DNA from: Arthrobacter sp. ISL-30
Lineage (GTDB): Bacteria; Actinomycetota; Actinomycetes; Actinomycetales; Micrococcaceae
Reading direction: 5' to 3'
Assembly: GCF_018613855.1 (NCBI RefSeq)
Contig: NZ_JAGGPK010000040.1
Span: 1 to 64,000 of the forward strand
Length of the DNA: 64,000 nt
A program made the translations under genes and the position numbers. Shown here in pieces: positions 1 to 9,406 of this stretch (the first letter of the stretch is position 1; each line of letters opens with the position of its first letter). Below the pieces are notes generated by a model. It did no database searches and was not told where the DNA came from. It saw only the letters and a list, made by a program, of their open reading frames with translations.

Positions 1-403
1 ATAGAACACTCCATCAATTCAGAGCGTTGCTACGACCATATGACTCCACCCGTGGATAACTTGTGGAGAGCTGCCTGTTGTTAAGTGGGTAACTTCGGAT
101 GGCCGATCGTGAATCTTCGATGCGGGCCAAAATGAAGTTGGCGCCCCTCCACAATGAACTTCCGGAGAAATCGTCGCGAATATCCACAGTGTTATTCACA
201 CTGGGTATAACTGACAATCCTGTAGTTCTGTGGGTTGTCCCTAGGCAATGGTGCCTGAATGGCGCCTGTCTCCGGGAAGTTCCCCGGCTTTCTCCACAGT
301 TGTGGATAAAGTTACGCACTTCTGTGGAAAGCGTGGTGCCTCGTTCGTAAAGCGCAGGCAACATTTGGCTCGCTGAGCCCAGACGTCCCGCTAGGCCCAG
401 ACC
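1..403. other. Non-coding region with a cluster of DnaA-box-like sites
   Basis: No convincing gene is present here; two short frames on opposite strands lack ribosome binding sites and family resemblance. The stretch carries many copies of a 9-mer resembling the DnaA box TTATNCACA: exact matches at 192-200 (TTATTCACA, + strand) and 301-309 (TTATCCACA, - strand); one-mismatch copies at 51-59 (-), 180-188 (+) and 290-298 (+); weaker copies at 62-70 (-), 145-153 (+), 229-237 (-) and 323-331 (-). Such density is typical of oriC or of a DnaA-titration or regulatory locus. The kinase/division operon further right normally lies close to oriC in actinobacteria, which supports an origin-proximal position. 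dnaA and dnaN are not in the window, so origin function is inference. Confidence 0.6.
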
Positions 404-1006
404 CTAGGCCCAGACGCCGGAGCTGCCCCTCCTATGACTGTCCACGAGGTGGGTGTCGATCATGCCGATGGCTTCCATCAACGCGTACATGGTGGTGGGC
501 CCGACAAAAACGAATCCCTTCTTCCTGAGGGCCTTGGACAGGGCTTCCGACTCCGGCGAGCGGGAAGGCACCTCTGCGAAGGTGGCTGGCTGGGGCGTTG
601 CGGCTGGTTGAAAGGACCAGACGAACCGGACCAAGCCACCCTCTTCTCGCAATGCGATAGTGGCCTTCGCATTGGTGATGGCTGCCTGGATCTTAAGTCT
701 GTTGCGAACGATTCCTGGATCGTTCATTAGTCGCTCCACGTCGGCTTGGGTGAATGCGGCGACTGCTTCAGGATGGAAATCATGGAAGGCTGCACGGAAG
801 GCGGGCCGCTTCCGAAGAATCGTGGCCCACGAGAGGCCCGCCTGGAACGCCTCGAGGCTGATGCGTTCGTATAGTCCCTGTTCGTCCCGAACAGGCATCC
901 CCCACTCCGTGTCGTAGTAGTCGCGGAGCAGGGGATCAGAAGAAGCCCATGCGGGTCTGGCCAGGCCGTCCTCGCCAACAACCGGGCCATTGACTTCCGC
1001 AGTCAT
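404..1006 (-). CDS. tag: DNA-3-methyladenine glycosylase I
   Basis: The 200-residue product matches the Tag family of the HhH glycosylase superfamily, which excises 3-methyladenine from alkylated DNA to start base excision repair. Visible family motifs are DPLLRDYYDTEWG near the N-terminus, EAFQAGLSWATILRKR in the middle and the C-terminal region around GMIDTHLVDSHRR. The start at 1006 is preceded by GAGGAG at good spacing. It is probably the last gene of a leftward alkylation-repair operon, 52 bases after alkB. Oddity: the Cys-His...His-Cys zinc site of E. coli Tag appears largely lost. Pro replaces the usual Cys before the first Trp, Tyr replaces the usual His in DYYD, and Ser replaces Cys near the C-terminus. 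Confidence 0.9.
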   Translation of the reverse strand: MTAEVNGPVVGEDGLARPAWASSDPLLRDYYDTEWGMPVRDEQGLYERISLEAFQAGLSWATILRKRPAFRAAFHDFHPEAVAAFTQADVERLMNDPGIVRNRLKIQAAITNAKATIALREEGGLVRFVWSFQPAATPQPATFAEVPSRSPESEALSKALRKKGFVFVGPTTMYALMEAIGMIDTHLVDSHRRGSSGVWA

Positions 1007-1037
1007 CTGTTAATCTCCTCACTCGGGAAGCATGGAC

Positions 1038-1073
1038 GCCTCATTGCTCCGACAGGCCTCATTGCTCCGACAG
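1038..1073. repeat. 18-bp perfect tandem duplication at the alkB stop codon
   Basis: The 18-mer GCCTCATTGCTCCGACAG occurs twice in direct tandem (1038-1055 and 1056-1073). It covers the last codons and stop of alkB on the minus strand, so the downstream copy repeats the end of the coding sequence, including a second in-frame stop. It looks like a recent slippage duplication with little effect on the protein. Confidence 0.85.
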
Positions 1074-1766
1074 GCCGGTGACGCGCATCGTGATGTTGAT
1101 TCTTCCGACGGGAAGCCCGCAGCCTGCTGGTGCGGTTCCCGGATGGATCTTGGGAATGCCATGGTAAGCGAAGCGGGATGCACCGCCGAAGACGAATAGG
1201 TCCCCCGATCGCAGCTCGATGTCCGTATATGGCTTGGTGCGCGTCTGCGTATTTCCGAAACGGAACACGCAGCTGTCGCCGATGCTGAGGGAGACAACTG
1301 GTGCTTGGGACTTTTCGTCCTTGTCCTGGTGCATTCCCATCTTGGCGGCGCCGTCATAGAAGTTCACCAGGGCAGCATCAGGAGTGTAGGCCTCAGGATC
1401 AAAGGCCTCGCCAAACATCTCCGGTGATCCAGCGATGGCGATCGCGTCCTGGACTGCCAGTCGGCCGAGGCGAACCATCCAGTCGGGGAAGTCCAGGACG
1501 CGATTGCCATTGACGTCCAGGGCTTCGCGTGTGTAGCGGTAGGGCTGCCAGTGCCAGCCGAGGCAGACTGTACGCACTGTCATCTGGTGCCCGCCGGGGA
1601 GCGTTGCTGCCCGCAGCGGCACGGGTCCGACCGTCCAGTCCTGGAACCTGCGCACAATCCACTGCTGCTGGGTGGCATCAAGCCAGCCCGGCACGTGAAC
1701 GGCGCCCGGAGCGACGATCCGGGGTCCGGCGTCGGGAACCTCAAGCGGGAACAGGGGTTCGGTCAT
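1059..1766 (-). CDS. alkB: AlkB-type 2-oxoglutarate/Fe(II) DNA dioxygenase
   Basis: AlkB oxidatively demethylates 1-methyladenine and 3-methylcytosine in DNA, using Fe(II), 2-oxoglutarate and O2. This 235-residue protein (E. coli AlkB is about 216) shows the double-stranded beta-helix signature: HxD iron ligands H146/D148 in MGMHQDKDE, distal His around 202 in FAYHGIPKIHPG, and the 2-oxoglutarate-binding arginines in RINITMRV (222-229). The ATG at 1766 overlaps the stop of the upstream methyltransferase by 4 bases, with a GAGGGG ribosome binding site inside that gene, so translation is probably coupled. It belongs to the leftward repair operon with tag. Confidence 0.93.
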   Translation of the reverse strand: MTEPLFPLEVPDAGPRIVAPGAVHVPGWLDATQQQWIVRRFQDWTVGPVPLRAATLPGGHQMTVRTVCLGWHWQPYRYTREALDVNGNRVLDFPDWMVRLGRLAVQDAIAIAGSPEMFGEAFDPEAYTPDAALVNFYDGAAKMGMHQDKDEKSQAPVVSLSIGDSCVFRFGNTQTRTKPYTDIELRSGDLFVFGGASRFAYHGIPKIHPGTAPAGCGLPVGRINITMRVTGLSEQ

Positions 1767-2386
1767 GCAGCCCCCTCGAGCGACAACAGGAACCGCTTCG
1801 CCTCGGTGCCGCCCAGGTAGCCGCCGTAGGTGCCGTCAGACCTGACGACGCGGTGGCATGGGAGGAGGAGCGGCAAGGGATTGGTAGCGCACGCTGTCCC
1901 AACGGCCCGGACGGCGCGTGGATTTCCGGCCGCCTCGGCCACTTTCGTGTAGCTTTCGGTACGACCGTAGGGGATGGCCGGGAGGTGCTCCAGCACATTC
2001 AGCCGGAAGCCCTTCGACAGGCTGAAGTCCAGGGGCACGTCAAAGGCCTTCCTGCGCTGATTGAAGTACTCGTCCAGCTCCCGGGCTGCGGTGTCGAGCC
2101 TGGCGGGTGCCAGCAGGATGCGCGGACTGATGTGGTCCGCAAGATGCTGCAGGACGGCGTCGTGGCCTTCACGGCTGAAGGCGACGCGGAGCACGCCCCT
2201 CTGGGAAGCGGCCAGCAACAGGGTGCCCAGCGGCGAGTCGATGGTGCGGTACGCGATGTCCAGGGCATGGGACTGTTCGGCGCATACAGCGAGACTGTTG
2301 TGGAGGCGCTCGAGAGTCAGCGGGTCTGCGGCTTCCAGCGGCGCGAGAAGACGGGAAACCTCCGGCTCATGATGTTCGACGCTCAT
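1763..2386 (-). CDS. Methylated-DNA--protein-cysteine methyltransferase with N-terminal extension
   Basis: The C-terminal 160 residues are an O6-alkylguanine-DNA alkyltransferase, a suicide enzyme that moves the alkyl group onto its own cysteine. The active site LLPCHRV holds C177, and the helix-turn-helix/arginine-finger region lies around residues 140-165. About 44 residues precede the usual AYRTIDSPLG core start. They include C35 and H40 and have no counterpart in the second methyltransferase nearby. The gene overlaps the sigma factor gene upstream (2383-2386) and alkB downstream (1763-1766) by 4 bases each, so the three are likely translated together. A regulatory role for the extension is possible but is inference. 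Confidence 0.9.
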   Translation of the reverse strand: MSVEHHEPEVSRLLAPLEAADPLTLERLHNSLAVCAEQSHALDIAYRTIDSPLGTLLLAASQRGVLRVAFSREGHDAVLQHLADHISPRILLAPARLDTAARELDEYFNQRRKAFDVPLDFSLSKGFRLNVLEHLPAIPYGRTESYTKVAEAAGNPRAVRAVGTACATNPLPLLLPCHRVVRSDGTYGGYLGGTEAKRFLLSLEGAA

Positions 2387-2889
2387 GGGGTTTCTCCTTT
2401 CACAACTGCTTCAGGGACGACGGCCAGAACGGCACGGAGGTTCCGGATGCCGTCCGCGCCTGCACGACGCGCTGCATCGGCCGTCCCGCCCAGCAGCAGG
2501 GCGATGTCCTTATACGGGAGTCCAGCAAGGTAGTGGTAGGCAATCACCTGGCGCTGCTTGGGTGGAAGCTGCCCGACGGCGTCGAGGACGTCCGACTGAC
2601 CGTCACCGGGGATGCCCAGCACCGAGGCCCTTGCCGGGAGTTCTTCGACGACGGAAGGCCTGCGGTTCCGGGCGCGAATGAGGTCAAGGGATTTTCTATG
2701 CGCGATGGTCACCAGCCAGGCTTCGATATTGGCACCTGGAGGTAGCTCCGGATAGGCCTTCAGGGCGGCAATGAAGGTCTCGGACCAGGCATCTTCGGCC
2801 TCGTCCACACCCAGGACAGCCCGGCATACACGCAGGACCACGGGACCGTGTTCGCGGACTACGTGCTCGAAGGGCTGCTTGGTTTCCAT
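2383..2889 (-). CDS. RNA polymerase sigma-70 family (ECF-type) sigma factor
   Basis: The 168-residue protein has the two-domain ECF layout. Region 2 spans about residues 8-75 (SETFIAALKAYPELP, WLVTIAHRKSLDLIRARNRR). Region 4 spans about 108-158 (LPPKQRQVIAYHYLAGLPYKDIALLLGG followed by a DNA-recognition helix). No anti-sigma gene of the usual transmembrane type is adjacent. Instead the gene is coupled by a 4-base overlap to a methyltransferase with an extra N-terminal segment, and it follows another methyltransferase by 43 bases. This suggests it directs transcription of the alkylation-repair genes, in place of an Ada-type activator. The target promoter is not recognisable here. The family call is firm; the role is inferred. 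Confidence 0.88.
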   Translation of the reverse strand: METKQPFEHVVREHGPVVLRVCRAVLGVDEAEDAWSETFIAALKAYPELPPGANIEAWLVTIAHRKSLDLIRARNRRPSVVEELPARASVLGIPGDGQSDVLDAVGQLPPKQRQVIAYHYLAGLPYKDIALLLGGTADAARRAGADGIRNLRAVLAVVPEAVVKGETP

Positions 2890-2932
2890 CGCTGAGTAGA
2901 CGTCCGCTAGGGCGCATCCGTGAGGTGTGCCG

Positions 2933-3457
2933 TCAAAAGAGCTTGCTTTCCTTTACGGCAACTGGCTCCTCGAGGTCGAGTAGGAACTGCTTATTGGGGA
3001 GTCCACCTGCGTAGCCGGTCAGTCGGCCGCCCTTTCCTAAGACGCGGTGACAGGGAACGACAATGCTGAGGGGGTTGCGTCCGACGGCGCTGCCCACCGC
3101 CTGGGCGAGGCCGGGAGCTCCAAGCTCTGCGGCCAACTCACCATAAGTGATGGTTTCCCCGTATGGAATGTTCCCGAGCCGCGCCCAGATGCCTTGCTGG
3201 AAGTCATTGCCTCCAGGGGCGTGTGGAAGATCGAAGTGAGTCCGCTCTCCGCTGAAGTATTCGCCGAGCTGGGCAGCCGTCTCGCTGAAGACGGGATCGG
3301 ACAATTCAGCCTGACCGCCGAAACTTTCCTTCGACGGCATATGCCAGTGCCCTTCGAAATAGATGCCTGTCAGTAGCCCACCGTGCGCAACGAGCGTCAG
3401 CTGGCCTAAAGGCGAAGGGAGCACTGCGTGCCGTGTCTCCATGGTGCGGGTATCCAT
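2933..3457 (-). CDS. ogt: Methylated-DNA--protein-cysteine methyltransferase (Ogt-like)
   Basis: This 174-residue protein is a standard-length O6-alkylguanine-DNA alkyltransferase. It has SPLGQLTLVAHGG at the start, the IPYGETITYGELA helix-turn-helix region and the active-site IVVPCHRVLG with C136. It repairs O6-methylguanine stoichiometrically by self-alkylation. It is the first gene of the leftward repair run and lies 48 bases after crgA on the same strand. An alternative ATG at 3442 would remove five residues; neither start has a strong ribosome binding site. It is clearly a paralogue, not a duplicate, of the 1763-2386 product. Confidence 0.92.
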   Translation of the reverse strand: MDTRTMETRHAVLPSPLGQLTLVAHGGLLTGIYFEGHWHMPSKESFGGQAELSDPVFSETAAQLGEYFSGERTHFDLPHAPGGNDFQQGIWARLGNIPYGETITYGELAAELGAPGLAQAVGSAVGRNPLSIVVPCHRVLGKGGRLTGYAGGLPNKQFLLDLEEPVAVKESKLF

Positions 3458-3505
3458 GACTGGTAGACGACGCCGGGGAGCGGAATGTGAGGTGGCAAGA
3501 ATGCT

Positions 3506-3760
3506 TCAGGAACGCCAGCGGGTGGTCATCAGGAAGCCGACGATCGCAATGCCGAATCCAGCCACGATGTTCCAGGACTCCCACGCCGGCACGGGCAGCC
3601 GGCCTTCGCTGATGTAGAACACGATGATCCACAGCAGGCCGATAATCATGAGTCCGAACATGACTGGCTTGAACCACACCGGATTGGGCTTGTTAGCACC
3701 GGCCGCGGCAAATGCCTGCGACTGTTGGGCGGGCCTCTTGCGTGGCTTGGACTCGGGCAC
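3506..3760 (-). CDS. crgA: Cell division protein CrgA
   Basis: CrgA is a small actinobacterial division protein that interacts with FtsZ, FtsQ, FtsI and PknA/PBPA at the septum. The 84-residue product has a charged, Lys/Arg/Pro-rich cytosolic N-terminus and two membrane segments (about residues 31-50 and 63-80), with the conserved PNPVWFKPVMFG entry into the first and WNIVAGFGIAIVGFLMTTRWR in the second. The GTG start at 3760 has a near-perfect AAGGAGG site at 5-base spacing. Its place beside the sortase/pabA/pknB locus is the usual actinobacterial one. Confidence 0.93.
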   Translation of the reverse strand: MPESKPRKRPAQQSQAFAAAGANKPNPVWFKPVMFGLMIIGLLWIIVFYISEGRLPVPAWESWNIVAGFGIAIVGFLMTTRWRS

Positions 3761-3932
3761 GGATCCTCCTTGGCCGGACGAATGAAGGGCTTGCGCCTCC
3801 GCTTGGTATCCTGAAACGAGGAAAATGCCAGCGGTTGACGCGTTCTCGGTATTTCCGGATTCCTACTAGCAGTCAAGTCTAGCTGTAATCCGGGACGTGC
3901 TGATGCCGTCAGCGCCCGTGGGAGGAGAGCCA

Positions 3933-4790
3933 GTGGCACAGCAGCACGTCTCCGCTGCCACCCCCAAAGACCCTGGGGATCATGCTCCGCAAACGGCCAC
4001 TGACGAAACCAGGTCGCCCAACGGGGAATCATCCCGGAACGGTAGCGGGGCAGCCCAGGTTTTCCACAAGGTCATCCAGGTCCTTGGCGAACTGCTCATC
4101 ACGGCCGGAGTCATCCTGTTGCTATTCGTAGCCTGGCAGCTCTGGTGGACCAATGTTGAAGCCGATGCCAGGCAGAACCAGGTGATCAAGGAGTTCGCCG
4201 ACGACTTTGTCGCTCCCTTAGAGCCTTCTCCAGCTCCGCCTGTCGCCGCCGAGCCCCAGGACTATGGGCCCGCTCCAGTCGCTTCGGCTCCAGGTCACGG
4301 CGGGACCATCGGCATCATCTACATCCCCAGGTTCGGTCCTGACTACACCAGGCCACTCATCCAGGGCACCACTCCTGACATCATCGATTCGCTCGGGCTT
4401 GGACACTATACCCAAACTGCCATGCCGGGCGCGGCCGGAAACTTCGCTGTCGCCGGACACCGGCAGACGCACGGTGCGGTGCTGGATAACATTCATCTGC
4501 TGGTGCCCGGAGACCGGATTTACATCCAAACCAAGGATGGGTACTACACCTACGTGTTCCGCAACAACCAGATCGTCTTGCCGTCCCGGACCGATGTCTT
4601 GCTCCCCGTTCCGACCCAGCCCGGCGCGGCTCCCAGCGAAAGCTACCTGACTATGACCAGCTGCAACCCCCGCTTCGGGGCGCAGGAACGAATCATCGCC
4701 TACTCGCTGCTTGAGCGATGGCAGCCGCTCTCGGCAGGGCCGCCGTCGGAAATTGCGAAGCAGGTCGCCCAGGCGCTTGGAAAGGGCTAG
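3933..4790 (+). CDS. Class E sortase
   Basis: Sortases are membrane-anchored transpeptidases that attach surface proteins to the wall or make isopeptide links. From the GTG at 3933 (GGAGGAG at 3921-3926) the product has 285 residues: a disordered N-terminus, one membrane segment at about 52-72, and a C-terminal sortase barrel. The catalytic set is visible: H176 in FAVAGHRQTHG, C244 in LTMTSCNPRF, and R253 nine residues later. Class E sortases are the actinobacterial housekeeping type and occur at this locus next to pabA and pknB. An in-frame ATG further upstream (3903) is less likely because it lacks this ribosome binding site. Confidence 0.9.
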   Translation: MAQQHVSAATPKDPGDHAPQTATDETRSPNGESSRNGSGAAQVFHKVIQVLGELLITAGVILLLFVAWQLWWTNVEADARQNQVIKEFADDFVAPLEPSPAPPVAAEPQDYGPAPVASAPGHGGTIGIIYIPRFGPDYTRPLIQGTTPDIIDSLGLGHYTQTAMPGAAGNFAVAGHRQTHGAVLDNIHLLVPGDRIYIQTKDGYYTYVFRNNQIVLPSRTDVLLPVPTQPGAAPSESYLTMTSCNPRFGAQERIIAYSLLERWQPLSAGPPSEIAKQVAQALGKG

Positions 4791-4792
4791 CC

Positions 4793-4960
4793 GTGTACGC
4801 ATGGATATTCCGCCACCTGCCCGGACCGCTCTGGCTGCGGATCCTGACGTCCGTTGTCCTTGTGGCAGGCGTCCTGGTGCTTCTGGTCCAGTTCGTGTTC
4901 CCTTGGTTCTCGCAATTCACCACCCTCAACGATTCAACGATTGATTCAGCAAGGCAGTAA
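4793..4960 (+). CDS. Small single-span membrane protein between sortase and pabA
   Basis: A GTG at 4793, three bases after the sortase stop, opens a 55-residue frame with one hydrophobic helix (LTSVVLVAGVLVLLVQFVF, about residues 19-37) and a short C-terminal tail ending DSARQ. An AAAGG motif lies just upstream. Its stop overlaps the pabA start by one base, so it sits inside a translationally linked sortase-pabA run. The function is unknown. The tight spacing and clear membrane segment make it a real gene rather than a spacer. Confidence 0.75.
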   Translation: MYAWIFRHLPGPLWLRILTSVVLVAGVLVLLVQFVFPWFSQFTTLNDSTIDSARQ

Positions 4961-5594
4961 TGAGCACAAAAATCCTCGTCGTGGACAACTACGACAGCTT
5001 CGTTTACACCCTGGTCGGCTACCTGCAGGAGCTCGGCGCGGACACCACGGTGGTCCGGAATGACGACGTCACGCTGGCGGAAGCGATTGAGCTGGCGGAA
5101 GCACGGGACGGCGTCCTGATCTCTCCCGGACCCGGTTCACCGGCGGAAGCCGGTGTCTGCATCGAGTTGATCAAGTGGTGCGGCAGCAGCAACAAGCCGA
5201 TGTTCGGCGTCTGCCTCGGGCATCAGGCCCTCGCCGAAGCCTACGGCGGGAAGGTGACACACGCGCCGGAGCTGATGCACGGCAAGACATCGCTCGTGGA
5301 GCATCAGGGAACCAGCGTCTTCAAGGGCCTCCCCTCCCCCGTGACCGCCACACGCTACCACTCCCTGGCAGCCGTCCGGGACACCATCCCGGACGTCCTG
5401 GAAATCACCGCCGAGACGGCCAACGGAGTGGTGATGGGTCTGCAGCACAAGTCAGCTCCCCTGTGCGGTGTCCAGTTCCATCCGGAATCCGTGCTCACTG
5501 AGGGCGGTTACCAAATGCTGGGCAATTGGCTCGAATCACTGGGCATGGAGGGGGCTGCCGAAAGGGCCTCACGGCTGAGCCCCCTCATTCAGCA

Positions 5595-5598
<4 letters not shown>
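4960..5598 (+). CDS. pabA: Class I glutamine amidotransferase, anthranilate/aminodeoxychorismate synthase component II
   Basis: The 212-residue protein is a TrpG/PabA-type glutaminase that supplies ammonia to a chorismate-aminating partner. The triad is visible: nucleophile Cys in FGVCLGHQAL and the His/Glu pair in GVQFHPESV. ISPGPGSP forms the oxyanion strand. The start ATG overlaps the stop of the preceding small gene by one base. The location beside sortase and pknB is that of the actinobacterial gene called pabA/trpG. Sequence alone does not separate folate from tryptophan use, and amphibolic function is possible. Its stop overlaps the convergent pknB stop. Confidence 0.88.
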
Positions 5599-7550
<1,952 letters not shown>

Positions 7551-7555
7551 GGCCG

Positions 7556-9406
7556 CTATGGGGCCGTCGTCGTCGGCGAATTGCCGGGCGACGGGACGAC
7601 CGACTTGGCCAAGTGGTACGTGACGACGGATCCGGATTCGACTCGGGTACCGGCATCCGGATCGGAGCTTACGAAAGTGCCAGGGGTCTGTCCCACGGAA
7701 CCGGCGACGTCGTCGCCCTTCTGCCAGCGCAGTCCGGCGCCCTGGATGGCAGCCTGGACCTGCGCCTCGGTTGCCCCGACGCCGATGGCCGGAACGGAAA
7801 CCATTTCCGGTCCCTTGGAATACGCCACCGTGATGGTTTCACCCTTCTGGACAGGGCCTGAAGGATTGATGTCGATGACGGTTCCCGGCGGATCGGTGTG
7901 GAAGGCCTCCACACCGACCACCTGCAGCCCGAGGGCAATGAGGTCGCTGCGTACCTTGGAGTACTGCTGGCCTAGGTAGGCGTCCGGAATCAGGTTGATC
8001 GTGGGATCCACCGTGGGGGTTGGTGTCGGGCTGGCTGTCCTCGTGGGCGTGGGGCTGGCCGCGGTGGTAGTCGGACTGGCGGTGGTGGGCCGGGTAGTCG
8101 CAGGGGAACTGGTGGGATCCGACTGCGGCGAGAACAACCCGCTCTGGGACAGCAAGACGCCGGCAAGGGCGAAAAGAATCAGGAGGATCAGCGCCACCAG
8201 GGGCCAGGTCCAGGGGCTGCGTCCCTTGCGCTCCTGTTCCGGTTCCTGCTGGTACCGTGCGTCGTCCTGGTACGGTACGTCGTCGTCGACGTCGTTCGGC
8301 TCCCAGCCGCGTTCGGCCGCCAGAGCGTTCGCACGGGACAAAGTGTTGCCGGAACCGGGAGCATCCTCTCCGGAACCACCCGCTCCGGCCGCAGCCGCAG
8401 CAGCGCCGGCCCCGGCCGCAGCGCCCAGCACCGGGAGGGCGGAGGTCGCCGTCGTCCCGGTTTCCCTGCCGTACGGCGAGCTGACGACGCCGGTGGGTGC
8501 GGTGGCAACGTCAACCGGTGCCGTGATGGGTCCAGTAGCAGATTCGAACAGCAGCATGCCGGGCACGGCTGCATGGGCGGCAGAAATATCGCCGTTGCGG
8601 ATGGCCTCCGCCGCTTCCGCCAGCTTTATGGCGTTCGCGGGGCGGTTCTTCGGATCCTTGGCAAGCATTGACATCAGGAGCGCCCGCACCGGGGTGGGCA
8701 GCGTTTCCGGGAGCGGCGGGGGCGCATCGTTCACTTGGGCCAGGGCGATGGCGATCTGTGATTCGCCCGAGAACGGGCGGTGGCCCGTCAGGCACTCGTA
8801 GCCGATCACACCAAGCGAATAGATGTCAGAGGATCCCGTGGCGGTCTGGCCCGTGGCCTGCTCGGGCGCAAGGTATTGCGCGGTGCCCATGACCTGGCCC
8901 GTTTGGGTCAGCGGCACCTGGTCCGCGAGGCGGGCAATGCCGAAGTCAGTGACCTTGACCCGATTGTCCGGGGTGATCAGCAGGTTGCCGGGCTTGACGT
9001 CGCGGTGCACGAGCCCTTGGGCGTGTGCCACGGCCAGGGCACGGGCTGTCTGCGAGATGATGGACATCGTGCGGTCCGGCGAGAGGACCTGCTCGTGCTC
9101 GATGATGCTGCTCAGCGGCTGGCCCGGAACGAGTTCCATGACAAGGTAGGCCGAGCCCTCTTCCTCACCGTAGTCGAAGACGTTGGCGATGCCCACGTGG
9201 TTGAGCAGGGCGGTGTGGCGGGCCTCGGCGCGGAAGCGCTGGAGGAATCCGGGGTCCCCGGTGTATTCCTCCTTGAGGACTTTAATGGCAACAGTCCGGC
9301 CAAGGATCTGGTCCTTTGCCCTCCAGACCTCCCCCATGCCGCCAATCGCAATGCGACTGGTCAGCTGGAACCTGCCGCCGAGTGTGATTCCTGACGTAGG
9401 CCTCAC
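7556..9406 (-). CDS. pknA: PknA-like Ser/Thr protein kinase with two PASTA domains
   Basis: This 616-residue kinase has a P-loop at [10 protein letters not shown] (19-28), K42, HRDVKPGN at 134, DFG at 154 and a [16 protein letters not shown] activation segment. An Ala/Gly-rich linker follows, then one membrane helix (399-421), a long Thr/Ser/Pro spacer and two PASTA-like domains (about 472-602). Position between pbpA and pknB identifies it as the PknA orthologue. M. tuberculosis PknA has no PASTA domains, so the extracellular half differs from the textbook protein. The GTG start overlaps the pbpA stop by four bases. Confidence 0.92.
   Translation of the reverse strand: MRPTSGITLGGRFQLTSRIAIGGMGEVWRAKDQILGRTVAIKVLKEEYTGDPGFLQRFRAEARHTALLNHVGIANVFDYGEEEGSAYLVMELVPGQPLSSIIEHEQVLSPDRTMSIISQTARALAVAHAQGLVHRDVKPGNLLITPDNRVKVTDFGIARLADQVPLTQTGQVMGTAQYLAPEQATGQTATGSSDIYSLGVIGYECLTGHRPFSGESQIAIALAQVNDAPPPLPETLPTPVRALLMSMLAKDPKNRPANAIKLAEAAEAIRNGDISAAHAAVPGMLLFESATGPITAPVDVATAPTGVVSSPYGRETGTTATSALPVLGAAAGAGAAAAAAGAGGSGEDAPGSGNTLSRANALAAERGWEPNDVDDDVPYQDDARYQQEPEQERKGRSPWTWPLVALILLILFALAGVLLSQSGLFSPQSDPTSSPATTRPTTASPTTTAASPTPTRTASPTPTPTVDPTINLIPDAYLGQQYSKVRSDLIALGLQVVGVEAFHTDPPGTVIDINPSGPVQKGETITVAYSKGPEMVSVPAIGVGATEAQVQAAIQGAGLRWQKGDDVAGSVGQTPGTFVSSDPDAGTRVESGSVVTYHLAKSVVPSPGNSPTTTAP

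Noticed and set aside
14..364. Open frames on both strands inside the DnaA-box region
   Set aside because: They overlap each other, have no ribosome binding site and no family features, and the AT-rich repeated boxes explain the region better.
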